From NCBI RefSeq assembly GCF_900105025.1, contig NZ_LT629759.1, forward strand, positions 248,001 to 312,000: a DNA stretch of 64,000 nt, given 5' to 3'. Under the pieces are notes generated by a model. It did not search any database and was not told the DNA's origin. It was given only the letters and a program-made list of their open reading frames with translations. Positions 33,420 through 41,930 of the stretch are shown here, in pieces; the stretch's first letter is position 1; every line of letters begins with the position of its first letter. Origin of the DNA: Parafannyhessea umbonata. Lineage in GTDB: Bacteria; Actinomycetota; Coriobacteriia; Coriobacteriales; Atopobiaceae. The position numbers and the translations under genes are program-made.

Positions 33420-35153
33420 CTAGTCCTGTAGCAGCCCGTTGTCGCCAAGATAGTCCACGAACGAGCCAATGATCTTTGCCGTTCTGCACTCGATGTCCCG
33501 TTCGGTGAAATCCTCCATGGTTCGGGAAAGGTCTCTGAGCTCGACGACGGAAGTCCCGCTTCGCTCTTTGCCGTTTCCGTCGACGAAACCCTCGTAGTAC
33601 TTCTTCTTGTCTGAGAAGCGGTAGTCGGCCGCACGGATGTTTACGCGCTTCTCGAGAATTGCCTTGTTGCCGAGCGCCTCGAGGTTAGAACGCTTCGCGA
33701 GCGGCTCCACCTCGTTTCTCTTGCGGGCGTAGATATGCTCGATTTCAAGTGTGGTGTCGTTGTCGATCAGGGACTGGTCGGGATCGTTGAATGCCCACCA
33801 GGCGAGTATTGACTTCGTCACGGGGCGGCCGTTCGTGAATACGTACGACTGGAATCTCCCCGTGATGTCCGCCCGCTCGAAGCGGTGGTTCGAGAAGGAG
33901 ACCGGCCGGTGCTCGACGATGTTGATCATCTCGGGGTAGACCGGGGAGCGAAGCGCGTTCACGCCGGGCCGCTCGATAGCGTAGGCATAGATGAACGCGG
34001 TGATCAGGTTGAGGAACCGGTAGAGCTCCTCGTCGTCGAGCTCTCCCTCGGCGCTTCGGTTTGCCAGGAACCAGACGCTGAGCAGGTACGTCCACATGCC
34101 GTTCGGGGCGTAGCCGAGGACGAAGAGCCTGCGCAGGACCCTGTCGGAGAACCCGAACTGGCCGTCCACCTTCTTCCAGAACTCGAGCAGGCTCTCTAGG
34201 TCAGCGAGCGACTCCTCGCTTCTCAGCATCGCGTACTCGTCGCGGCTGAAGAAGTCTCGCAAGCTCTGGGTGGTGGTGTCCTTTATCCCCAGCTTCGCGC
34301 GGCGGTAATACATGTAGCGGGTGAACAGCTCGTCCATCGGGGTGCCCCGCAGGGGCTTGAAGATGGCGTTGGCGCCCGCCTCGAGGGATTTCCAGCGCGT
34401 GACGAACTCGTCTTTGCGGCCGAGGTCTGAGAAGTACTTGTAGAACTGGCTCTTGAAGATGTCGGCGTCCGAGAGCGGAAGCCCCCTGTCGTTGAGGGTG
34501 GAGAAGATTCTCAGGGCCGTGCTCTGCGACTCGGCTTCAATGGGGAGCAGGATGACGTTGTTCAGAATACGCGCAGCGAAGTACGCTATGTAACTCGGAT
34601 ATTCGTTCAGAAGCTTTTCGATGCTCTTCTGGAAGTACTGGAAGTTCCTGGCGTAGACGCTCCTCCACTCGCTTTCGACCTTCCCTGTGCGGAGGATGCT
34701 CAGGAACTCCTCCTTGTCGTCGTCGGATGCCACCTCCGAGTCTATCTTGAGGCGCCCCATGTCGGCGTCGCCGAACTCGTCGGTCTTCCAGACGCACTTG
34801 GAGATGTTCTCGTGCATCCGAGTAGAGTTCTTGTCCTTCATGTTCGCGAATCTGTCGTAGAACGCGCGCAGCAGGAGCATTATCGTGGTGAGCCTCTGCT
34901 GCCCGTCGATTATCTCCTGCCGGCCGTCTTCGTTCTTGAAGGTGACGATCGGGCCTAGGAAGTACTCATCGTTCTCGTCGAAGTTCTCGTAGTTGTCACC
35001 GGGAAAGGCGAACGCGAAAAGGTCGCTCCAGAGCGTCTCGCACTCGTCGGTCCCCCATGCGTAGGGTCTCTGGTAGTCGGGGATGAGGAAATCGGCCTTC
35101 TTGTCGGAGAGCAGCTCACCGATGGACTTCTGATCAATGTTCAGCTTCGACAT
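33420..35153 (-). CDS. DUF262-DUF1524 (GmrSD-like) defence protein
   Basis: This 577-residue protein joins an N-terminal DUF262 domain and a C-terminal DUF1524 nuclease domain, the layout of single-chain GmrSD type IV restriction enzymes that cut modified DNA. DUF262 shows IPDYQRPYAWG (24-34) and IIDGQQRLTTI (81-91, nucleotide-site motif). DUF1524 has EIEHIYARKRN with the likely catalytic H473, then LGNKAILEKRVN. The start at 35153 follows AAAGGCG. GC and codon use are lower than in neighbouring genes, and it sits next to a tRNA among gene remnants, which points to transfer. No methylase is nearby, as expected for type IV. Confidence 0.85.
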   Translation of the reverse strand: MSKLNIDQKSIGELLSDKKADFLIPDYQRPYAWGTDECETLWSDLFAFAFPGDNYENFDENDEYFLGPIVTFKNEDGRQEIIDGQQRLTTIMLLLRAFYDRFANMKDKNSTRMHENISKCVWKTDEFGDADMGRLKIDSEVASDDDKEEFLSILRTGKVESEWRSVYARNFQYFQKSIEKLLNEYPSYIAYFAARILNNVILLPIEAESQSTALRIFSTLNDRGLPLSDADIFKSQFYKYFSDLGRKDEFVTRWKSLEAGANAIFKPLRGTPMDELFTRYMYYRRAKLGIKDTTTQSLRDFFSRDEYAMLRSEESLADLESLLEFWKKVDGQFGFSDRVLRRLFVLGYAPNGMWTYLLSVWFLANRSAEGELDDEELYRFLNLITAFIYAYAIERPGVNALRSPVYPEMINIVEHRPVSFSNHRFERADITGRFQSYVFTNGRPVTKSILAWWAFNDPDQSLIDNDTTLEIEHIYARKRNEVEPLAKRSNLEALGNKAILEKRVNIRAADYRFSDKKKYYEGFVDGNGKERSGTSVVELRDLSRTMEDFTERDIECRTAKIIGSFVDYLGDNGLLQD

Positions 35154-35248
35154 GGGACGCCTTTCAAATGCCGGGGTTTGGAATTGCGTCACGGCAATTG
35201 TACTGCACGGCATCTGGAGCGCTGAAGCGTGCGGCATGGAATGGGCGC

Positions 35249-35440
35249 TCAGAACCGGTCGGGCCCCTGCGGTCTTGCGAGCTCGCCGTCGGCGTGGGCG
35301 ATGGCCTCGCGCCCGTGCTCGAGCCCCATCCGCTCGCCGGAGATGCACCACGGCGGATGACCTTCCATCGAGTAGGCCCAGTCTCGGCGTGCCGCCTTCG
35401 CGGAGTTGTCTGCGACCTCGGCGCCGATGGCGGATAGCAC
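35249..35440 (-). CDS. Small unknown protein upstream of the DUF262 gene
   Basis: This possible 63-residue acidic protein starts with GTG at 35440, 11 bases after GGAGGGAG, and reads in the same direction as the DUF262-DUF1524 gene 95 bases downstream. It is not recognised. It has a plausible amino-acid mix (SMEGHPPWCISGERMGLEHG) and could be an accessory protein or the end of a lost gene. Confidence 0.35.
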   Translation of the reverse strand: MLSAIGAEVADNSAKAARRDWAYSMEGHPPWCISGERMGLEHGREAIAHADGELARPQGPDRF

Positions 35441-35470
35441 GCTTCTGAACTCTCCCTCCAGCGGACTTGG

Positions 35471-35692
35471 ATGACGGCGATGGTGACTAATGCGACCAAC
35501 AAGCTCTCCCTCGATCACGACCATCTCATCCGAGAGTGGGAGGCAGCGGGGCTCGACAAGCCCTCCATCACCAGGATCGACCGCATCGCCGAAACTCCCC
35601 CAGGATACTTGGGCACCGCAGGTCGCATTGGACGTCTTGCGGAAGTCGACATCGAGGCGATCAGGGCAATCCTCTCGGAAATCGTCAGATAG
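35471..35692 (+). pseudogene. Truncated PemK/MazF-like toxin, C-terminal part
   Basis: This 73-residue frame resembles the last half of a PemK/MazF-family endoribonuclease toxin, ending TAGRIGRLAEVDIEAIRAIL, the kind of RIG-L--D---I helix found at their C-termini. The N-terminal half with the RNA-cutting core is missing, there is no ribosome-binding site and no antitoxin gene. Assignment is by pattern only. Confidence 0.4.
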
Positions 35693-35812
35693 CCAGCGCG
35701 TCTCGGGACTTGGCGATCGTTTTGCAACAGCGATGGTAAGGCCTTGCCGTCCCCTGATTCTGGTAGCCGTATAGTGGGCGTCATGCGTTATCAGAGTTTG
35801 GGGGGCGTTCTT

Positions 35813-36098
35813 ATGTCTGATGGAAATGCGGCTGGGACGACTGGGGCGGAAAAAAGGGGCCATCACACTCTTCCTCACGGTGGCCTTTGCGTTGGATTGG
35901 GCGTGTCGACTTGTCACGGGTTCGCGTTCGGGATGGGCGATCGAGGAGTTCAGTGGCGTCTGGGGGCTGCTGCTTGCCGTCTCGATGTTTGCGCCCCTGG
36001 CTGTCGCCGCTGCCAAGGCGCAGCTTCACATTGGCAGCGGCCAAGTGCCCACGCTGTCGGCGATATGGCTGCTCGTCCATGTGGCGGATGGCGCATAG
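35813..36098 (+). pseudogene. Frameshifted N-terminus of a membrane protein (CPBP-like)
   Basis: A start MSDGNAAGTTGAEK at 35813 runs out of frame at an A6G4 run near 35850; the +1 frame then continues GAITLFLTVAFALDW and a second helix before stopping at 36098. The two-helix start resembles CPBP (CAAX protease-like) proteins, but the conserved EE and H motifs are absent. It looks like a frameshifted, truncated remnant. Confidence 0.45.
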
Positions 36099-36109
36099 GC
36101 GATTGCAGG

Positions 36110-37969
36110 CTACCTGGCCTCCTTGTCAACGATGTCGACAACGGTCTTTGCCCATTCGCGATTGACGTAGAACGATTGCATGTTTGATGCCGCGCTATTG
36201 CGAAGACGCCGGGCGTATAGTTCATAGGCGCCGCGCGGGATGCTGGCTATGAGGCTCGCTCCTGTCTCGTCGTCAATTTCGAAGACAAGATTATCAAGGT
36301 TCGCGCCCTTAAAGAGGACCGTGTACTCGCATTGCGGGTCCACCTTGTTATCCAGCATCGCTTGTCCGGCTATGCCAAGTTTGAGAAGCTCGAGGACCCT
36401 GTCGTCAAGGCCTGTCGAAAGTGCAGCTACCTTGTCAGCAAGCTCTTCTCGGCTGAAGACAATGCGCCTCATGCTGCCACTTGGCCCGTCGATGCCGTCG
36501 TCGTCCTCGAGACTCTCGAACAGGCTTTCGACACCTTGTCGCATCTGATCGCCCTGAACGCTGTACACGCACGCCCTGTGTATGGGGTCGAGGTAGAGGC
36601 AGGGGTGCGACAGGTGTGCGGTGTAGCCGCAGGTTGGGCACGTGAACTCGCAGAAGCTACCGTCGACGATGCCCTTCGCAACCTCCGGGTCATCACGCCC
36701 ATTAACCTTTGTCCAAGCGTCGAAGGCTATCTGCGTGCCGCACTGGGGACAGGCAAACTCCACCCGGTCCCTCTCAGATTCACCCCAGGGGTCCTCCTTA
36801 GGGAGCATCGAGTACGATCCCTTGCGCTTTGCTCGTAGGCCTCTCTCGTGGGCCCATTGTTCGAGCTCGGTGTCGCCCATCTCCCAGAAGTCCACGGTTT
36901 CGGCTTCGCCGCCGAGCGCGCGGGCAGCCATTCCTGTAGGGTCATCAACGATTTCCCAGCGGGAGGGGTCGCACGGGTAGAGATACGAGGTAAACTCCTC
37001 GTCATCGATTACGCCCTCGTACTCTGGGTGCTCGGGCGAGCAGGGCCAATAGTAGCAACGTTGGGGAGTGAGCCCGTTTGGGCCAATCTTCTTGCGTCCC
37101 GTGTAGCGAACGACTGACCACCACTCCTTGTGATTTGCGTCCTTGAGAAGGTCGATGACAGTTTCAAAGGCATCGGCTAGGTCGGGATCACTTTCGCGAT
37201 AGCCTCTCTCGTAGCGTCTTAGCTTTGAGAAATACTCGGCATAGCTCTTGTAGCGACTGGGGTAGAGCCGCGTTCCGTTGTCCTTGGGAGCGCCTTCGCG
37301 CTCGGCCACCATATCTTCGAGCGCATCTAGCTCCTGTGGCCAGACGAAGACCTCGCCGCCGTCTTTGGTGGACCTGGGGAGAAGGCCGAGACCCACCTGC
37401 CATTCGGGGATATATGGCGAGTCGGTGATTCGCTCCTGATCCTCGCTGTGGGCAACTGCGCGCCGTATGTCCTCCCTGAGCTGGCCCGGTGGAACCTCTT
37501 CGTAGAGCTTTCTCGTGAGCTCCCCGTTCCTCAGGTAATTCTCAACGTCCGTCCACACCATCCAGAGGGGAGGGCGATACCCCTTGCTTCTGATATAGGC
37601 CGGGAGATCTCTCGCGGGCATGGACCGAGCAACCGGGTCCTCATCCCACTGGGGTACCTCGTCCTTGGATACGTGACCGACCTTATCGATGACGGAGAGC
37701 CCCACGAATGTCGTAAAGGCACATCCTATGGGACGGCACTCCGCGTCGCATTCGATGCCCTCGAGGAAGCACCCCTCGTGCTCCCATTCCACCGGGTCCT
37801 CCTCGCTGGTAATGAGGTACAGCTTTCCGTCGTCTTTTCTCACCACGTCCCATGTACGATAGCGTGCGTCTTGCCTGCGCCGTAGCTCTTCTGTGGGAAG
37901 CGAGCGATATCTGCCATGCGTGAACGGGTACTCTTCGTCTCTGGCGCCGTTCCACTCGTCCTCTGCCAC
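36110..37969 (-). CDS. CpXC-domain protein of unknown function
   Basis: This 619-residue protein contains a CpXC-type zinc-ribbon region with two CPxC knuckles (FACPQCGTQ near 404 and FTCPTCGYT near 441). The first 390 residues are charged and rich in Trp/Tyr; a helical C-terminal region follows. The first part is not recognised. The GTG at 37969 follows GGGAGG; upstream codons are unlike protein. GC is lower than in the flanking core genes, fitting the accessory islet. No partner gene is evident, so the role is open. Confidence 0.65.
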   Translation of the reverse strand: MAEDEWNGARDEEYPFTHGRYRSLPTEELRRRQDARYRTWDVVRKDDGKLYLITSEEDPVEWEHEGCFLEGIECDAECRPIGCAFTTFVGLSVIDKVGHVSKDEVPQWDEDPVARSMPARDLPAYIRSKGYRPPLWMVWTDVENYLRNGELTRKLYEEVPPGQLREDIRRAVAHSEDQERITDSPYIPEWQVGLGLLPRSTKDGGEVFVWPQELDALEDMVAEREGAPKDNGTRLYPSRYKSYAEYFSKLRRYERGYRESDPDLADAFETVIDLLKDANHKEWWSVVRYTGRKKIGPNGLTPQRCYYWPCSPEHPEYEGVIDDEEFTSYLYPCDPSRWEIVDDPTGMAARALGGEAETVDFWEMGDTELEQWAHERGLRAKRKGSYSMLPKEDPWGESERDRVEFACPQCGTQIAFDAWTKVNGRDDPEVAKGIVDGSFCEFTCPTCGYTAHLSHPCLYLDPIHRACVYSVQGDQMRQGVESLFESLEDDDGIDGPSGSMRRIVFSREELADKVAALSTGLDDRVLELLKLGIAGQAMLDNKVDPQCEYTVLFKGANLDNLVFEIDDETGASLIASIPRGAYELYARRLRNSAASNMQSFYVNREWAKTVVDIVDKEAR

Positions 37970-38176
37970 GGGAGCCTCCCTTGTGATGTCGCCACACGGT
38001 CTTGTTGCTCCTGATGATAGTGTCTCTGTGCGGATGGCATCACGATCTTGAGCGCCCGCGCCGCCGGGCTTGCAAACCACTCCCGTCTGCCTACGAGTTG
38101 GTGCCTCTGCCGTCCGGCGCGTCTAGCATCGACGCCAATCGATCAAATGCGGGGGGGGAACATGGAGGGGGAAGGC

Positions 38177-38635
38177 ATGATCGTTGCGACGCTTGGCCAC
38201 CTGGACACGAACGACCTTACCGGAAAGAGGTTCCGCAAGGCGTTCGACTGGATTGCGTCGCAGGACCTGGAGGCGCTTGCTCCCGGTCGTCACGACATCG
38301 ACGGTGACACCGTGTTCGCGAACGTGTTCGAGTTCGATACCGTCCCCGCGGACCAGAAGCACTACGAGGCCCACCGCAGGTACTACGACATACACTTCCT
38401 CATAAGCGGGGAGGAGAAGATCGGCGTTGCGCCCGTGGCAGAGCTTGAGCCGCTGCAGGAGTTTGACGACGAGAACGACTTCTGCCTCTACGGAGAGTCT
38501 GATCATGCCTCGTGGGTGGTCCTCCACCCCGGCGAGTTCTGCGTCACACCTCCCGAGGACGCGCACAAGCCCGGCTGCGCAACGGGGGAGCCGGCGCCAC
38601 TCAAGAAGATATGCCTGAAAGTCGCGGTTGAATAG
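38177..38635 (+). CDS. YhcH/YjgK/YiaL family protein (sialic acid anomerase-like)
   Basis: This 152-residue cupin of the YhcH (DUF386) family has the central HYEAHRRYYDIHFLISGEEKIGV block (about 60-82), which includes its metal/substrate-binding residues, and a C-terminal DAHKPG motif. In enterics the homologue NanQ speeds sialic acid mutarotation. The ATG at 38177 follows GGAGGGGGAAGG; another ATG is 15 bases earlier. The large sialic acid region starts 600 bases downstream in the same direction, so a role there is likely. Confidence 0.8.
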   Translation: MIVATLGHLDTNDLTGKRFRKAFDWIASQDLEALAPGRHDIDGDTVFANVFEFDTVPADQKHYEAHRRYYDIHFLISGEEKIGVAPVAELEPLQEFDDENDFCLYGESDHASWVVLHPGEFCVTPPEDAHKPGCATGEPAPLKKICLKVAVE

Positions 38636-39249
38636 CAACGACCAATCAGGGCGAATAAACATAAACAGTTAAATAAGAAACCCTACGTCGGCTCTAGGGG
38701 GAGCTGCGCGCTGCCGTCTTTTGCGACGGGGCGGCGCAAGGTCATTCCGCCTGTCCGGCATAGTGGCAGCCACGGTGTTTCTAATGTATATCGATTCGCG
38801 GTCATTCAATATTTAAAAACATTTACCACTGGCGCACTTTTGAGCTGAAACAGCTGGTTTGGAACTGGTTATAAACTGATTACTGGTATTAAAGGTGTGT
38901 ACCAGTAAATGTGCGATTACGTGGGTGTTTAGAATTAGTTCACAAATCACAAATAAACCACTTGACCAAATTTGAGGTCAGATTTACGCAAATTTTAAAT
39001 TTATAAATATAACTCATCTCCTCTTGTAGAGCAAGAGAAAAGAAAAACGAGACCGCCTATGCCAACAAGCCATAGCACTGGCCGAAACAGAATTGAGGTC
39101 GGATGTGCCCATGGTCTAGCGTGCGAGATAGACAAGACGAGACGCGCCGCAGGCGGCGATTATCCGTCGGTTGTCAGAGTGACGGTTCTGGTTAGTTTGC
39201 ATTTGGTGTCACAGGTCAAGACGGCTGAAATCGTAGGTGAGGAGTAGTA
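38636..39249. other. Long AT-rich regulatory region before the sialic acid importer
   Basis: These 614 bases have no gene and are far more AT-rich than the rest of the window, most strongly at 38790-39040. They contain the TGGTA/TACCA inverted repeat at 38880-38908, a second ACTGGTTATAAA half-site at about 38864, a short TGACC/GGTCA inverted repeat near 38964 and probably the promoter of the importer operon. Confidence 0.65.
38880..38908. promoter_or_regulatory. Inverted repeat, probable GntR/NagR operator
   Basis: TTACTGGTA and TACCAGTAA are perfect 9-base arms 11 bases apart. Similar TGGTA/TACCA sites lie before nagB (52150-52169) and before the GntR gene (52384-52402). The HutC/NagR group binds such sites. 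Confidence 0.6.
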
Positions 39250-40845
39250 ATGGAGAAGTACCTTTCGCGTCGTTCGTTCCTTGGTGTGAGTGCAAGTGCC
39301 GCGATGATGGCAACGCTCGCGGGCTGCGGTGGGTCTGGCAGCGATGACTCCGGAAGCGCCTCCGGATCTGGCAAGGAGGGTGGAGCCACCCTGAGCGTCG
39401 GCTCCGCGTACGCTCCCTCTTCCTACGACCCCGCCAACTGCTCCTCCGCCTTCTGCCTGAGTGCCAACAGCAACGTCATGGAGGGCCTGTACAACATCGA
39501 CCTCCACGACTACAGCGCCACGTATGGCCTGGCCGACAAGGACCCCGAGAAGGTCGACGACAAGACTTTCGAGGTCAAGCTCCGCAAGGGCGCCAAGTTC
39601 TCCGACGGCACCGACGTCACGGCTGACGACGTCGTCGAGTCCTTCAAGAAGGCCTCTGCCGAGGGCGGCATGTACGTCTCGTTCCTGTCCATGTTCGAGT
39701 CCATCGAGAAGAAGGACGACACGACCGTCACCGTCAAGGTGTCCATCCCGAACTTCTCGCTGCTCAAGGAGCGCCTGGCAATCATCAAGATCCAGCCGAA
39801 GGACATCACGACCGACGAGGCGTCCGCAAAGCCCGTGGGAACCGGTCCCTGGATGTACAAGGAGCTCTCCGACACGTCTGCGCACCTTGTCCCCAACAAG
39901 AAGTACAACGGGTCTCACCCCGCCAAGGACAAGAAGCTCCAGATTGACTCCCTCGTCGACGCCACTGCGCGCGTGACCGCACAGGAGGAGGGCTCCACCC
40001 TCATCTCCGAGTCCGTCCCGCCCGAGTCCATCGACCAGCTCAAGTCCGACGGCTGCAAGATCGACAAGGTCGAGGGCTTCGGCACCCGCTTCATCATGTT
40101 CGACCTCGACAAGGACCCCTGGAAGGACGTCAAGGTACGCCAGGCCGTCATGTACGCGCTCGACACCAAGAAGATGATCGAGAACGCGTTCTCCGGCCTC
40201 GCGAACATCCCCACCTCCTACCTGCCGAAGAGCTTCTCCTCCTATCACAAGGCCTCCGTCACCTACAAGCACGACCTCGACAAGGCGAAGCAGCTCATCA
40301 AGGAGTCCGGCATCACTCCGGGTAAGATTGTCCTTCGCACTACCGACAACGCGCAGGTCGTCGCAATGGGCACCCAGGCCCAGCAGGACCTGAAGGAGCT
40401 TGGCTTCGACGTCGAGCTGAAGAGCGACCAGTCCCCCGCGACCTACGCGGCCATCGACCAGATGGACTCCTCGTGGGACATCCTCATCGCCCCTGGTGAC
40501 CCCTCCTGCTTCGGCGGCGACACCGACCTGCTCCTCAACTGGTGGTTCGGTGACAACGTCTGGATGAAGACGCGCTGCCACTGGAACGAGAGCGCGGAGT
40601 GGAAGGAGCTCAACAAGCTCATGAACGAGGCCCTTGGCCAGTCTGGCTCCGAGCAGCAGAAGACCTGGAACAAGTGCTTCGACATCCTGGCCGAGAACGT
40701 CGTCCTCTACCCGGTGCTCCAGGTCATCACGCCGACGGCGTCCTGGTCCACCAACGCAACGAGCGATGGCTATGCCGTCAAGGGCTTCAAGGGCATCGGA
40801 ACCACCGGCGTCGATCTCACCGATGTGCGCACCGTCTCCAAGTAG
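39250..40845 (+). CDS. Family-5 ABC substrate-binding lipoprotein (SatA-like)
   Basis: This 531-residue dipeptide/nickel-type binding protein has a signal with SRRSFLG, lipobox LAGC and a Ser/Gly linker. Family-5 features include the NVMEGLYNIDLHDY stretch, VTADDVVESFKKA, KPVGTGPWMYKEL and VRQAVMYALDTKKM. Position ahead of nan genes suggests sialic acid binding, as in SatA of the SatABCD importer. GGTGAGGAG precedes the ATG. A perfect 16-base terminator separates it from the permease, which should raise its relative level. Codon use is rich in CTC/GTC/ATC. Confidence 0.85.
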   Translation: MEKYLSRRSFLGVSASAAMMATLAGCGGSGSDDSGSASGSGKEGGATLSVGSAYAPSSYDPANCSSAFCLSANSNVMEGLYNIDLHDYSATYGLADKDPEKVDDKTFEVKLRKGAKFSDGTDVTADDVVESFKKASAEGGMYVSFLSMFESIEKKDDTTVTVKVSIPNFSLLKERLAIIKIQPKDITTDEASAKPVGTGPWMYKELSDTSAHLVPNKKYNGSHPAKDKKLQIDSLVDATARVTAQEEGSTLISESVPPESIDQLKSDGCKIDKVEGFGTRFIMFDLDKDPWKDVKVRQAVMYALDTKKMIENAFSGLANIPTSYLPKSFSSYHKASVTYKHDLDKAKQLIKESGITPGKIVLRTTDNAQVVAMGTQAQQDLKELGFDVELKSDQSPATYAAIDQMDSSWDILIAPGDPSCFGGDTDLLLNWWFGDNVWMKTRCHWNESAEWKELNKLMNEALGQSGSEQQKTWNKCFDILAENVVLYPVLQVITPTASWSTNATSDGYAVKGFKGIGTTGVDLTDVRTVSK

Positions 40846-40880
40846 GGACGCAAATGCCGTGCCGATAGGGCGCGACTGAA

Positions 40881-40934
40881 GACGTAGGGACCTGAGATTG
40901 AGACCTTCGCTCAGGTCCCTACGTCTGATTTTTT
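40881..40934 (+). terminator. Partial terminator between binding protein and permease
   Basis: Perfect 16-base arms (40881-40896 and 40910-40925) are followed by TTTTTT. The permease genes start 38 bases later without another clear promoter, so readthrough is likely. Confidence 0.85.
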
Positions 40935-40971
40935 GAACAGGACTCAAGTCGCATGAGAGGGGAGAGTACGA

Positions 40972-41928
40972 ATGAATAATCTTTTGCGGCTCATCGGAAG
41001 ACGACTCATCGCGTTGCCCATCATGGCAATCGGCGTCACCTTCCTGGTCTTCTTCCTGATGTCGTTCTCGACGATCGACCCCGCGTACAAGGCGCTGGGC
41101 GAGAGCGCGACGCCGGAGCAGGTCGCCGAGTACCACAAGGAGTACGGACTGGACGATCCGTGGCCCGTCCGCTACGTCCGCTACATGGGCAACCTCCTTC
41201 ACGGGGACCTCGGCACCTACAGCGCCCGCCGCAGTTCCGTCGCGACGCGCATCTCCAAGGCGCTTCCCGTCACGATGCAGCTCACCTTCATAGGACTGCT
41301 CATCGGCGCGCTCGTCTCGTTCCTTCTCGGCGTCATCGCCGCGCTCTACAGGGACAAGTGGCCTGACCAGCTGATCAGGCTCCTCTCCATTGCCGGGCTG
41401 GCGACACCGTCGTTCTGGCTGGCGGTGCTCCTGATACTTCTGTTCTCGTCGAACCTGCACCTGCTGCCCGCGTCCGGCATGCTTCCCGATCCCGGCAAGA
41501 ACTTCGGCGCGTACATGGCGCGCATGATCATGCCGGCGATCTCGCTTGCGGTGCCCCTCACGGGACAGATGACCCGCATCGTGCGCACCGCCATGGTCGA
41601 GGAGCTCGACCGCGACTACGTCACCACCGCACGCGGCGCAGGCATCCCCGAGAAGGTCGTCATCGCGAAGAACGTCCTTCGCAACGCCCTCATCACGCCG
41701 GTCACGACCCTCGGCATGAAGATCGGTTACCTCATGGGCGGCGCGGTCGTCATCGAGGTCATCTTCAACCTCCCCGGCATGGGCATGTGCATCCAGGACG
41801 GCGTCTCGGGCAATGAGCCGAACCTCATCATGGGTGTCGTCATCGTCGTCGCACTTGCATTCATCGTCATCAACATCGTGGTTGACATGCTGTACCTGCT
41901 TATCAACCCGAGGATCAGGAGCGTGTAG
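40972..41928 (+). CDS. ABC importer permease (DppB/SatB-like)
   Basis: This 318-residue permease has six membrane segments and the EAA-type loop AARGAGIPEKVVIAKNVLRNALI, which contacts the ATPase. GLDDPWPVRYVRYMGNLLHGDLG is the typical DppB periplasmic loop. GAGAGGGGAG lies upstream of the ATG. It is followed after 2 bases by the permease-ATPase fusion. It is the first membrane subunit of the putative sialic acid importer. Confidence 0.88.
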   Translation: MNNLLRLIGRRLIALPIMAIGVTFLVFFLMSFSTIDPAYKALGESATPEQVAEYHKEYGLDDPWPVRYVRYMGNLLHGDLGTYSARRSSVATRISKALPVTMQLTFIGLLIGALVSFLLGVIAALYRDKWPDQLIRLLSIAGLATPSFWLAVLLILLFSSNLHLLPASGMLPDPGKNFGAYMARMIMPAISLAVPLTGQMTRIVRTAMVEELDRDYVTTARGAGIPEKVVIAKNVLRNALITPVTTLGMKIGYLMGGAVVIEVIFNLPGMGMCIQDGVSGNEPNLIMGVVIVVALAFIVINIVVDMLYLLINPRIRSV

Positions 41929-41930
41929 CC

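Noticed and set aside
33112-33489. Protein-like minus-strand frame overlapping the end of the DUF262 gene
   Set aside because: No ribosome-binding site, overlaps the real gene, and the region is better explained as structured RNA or a repeat element.
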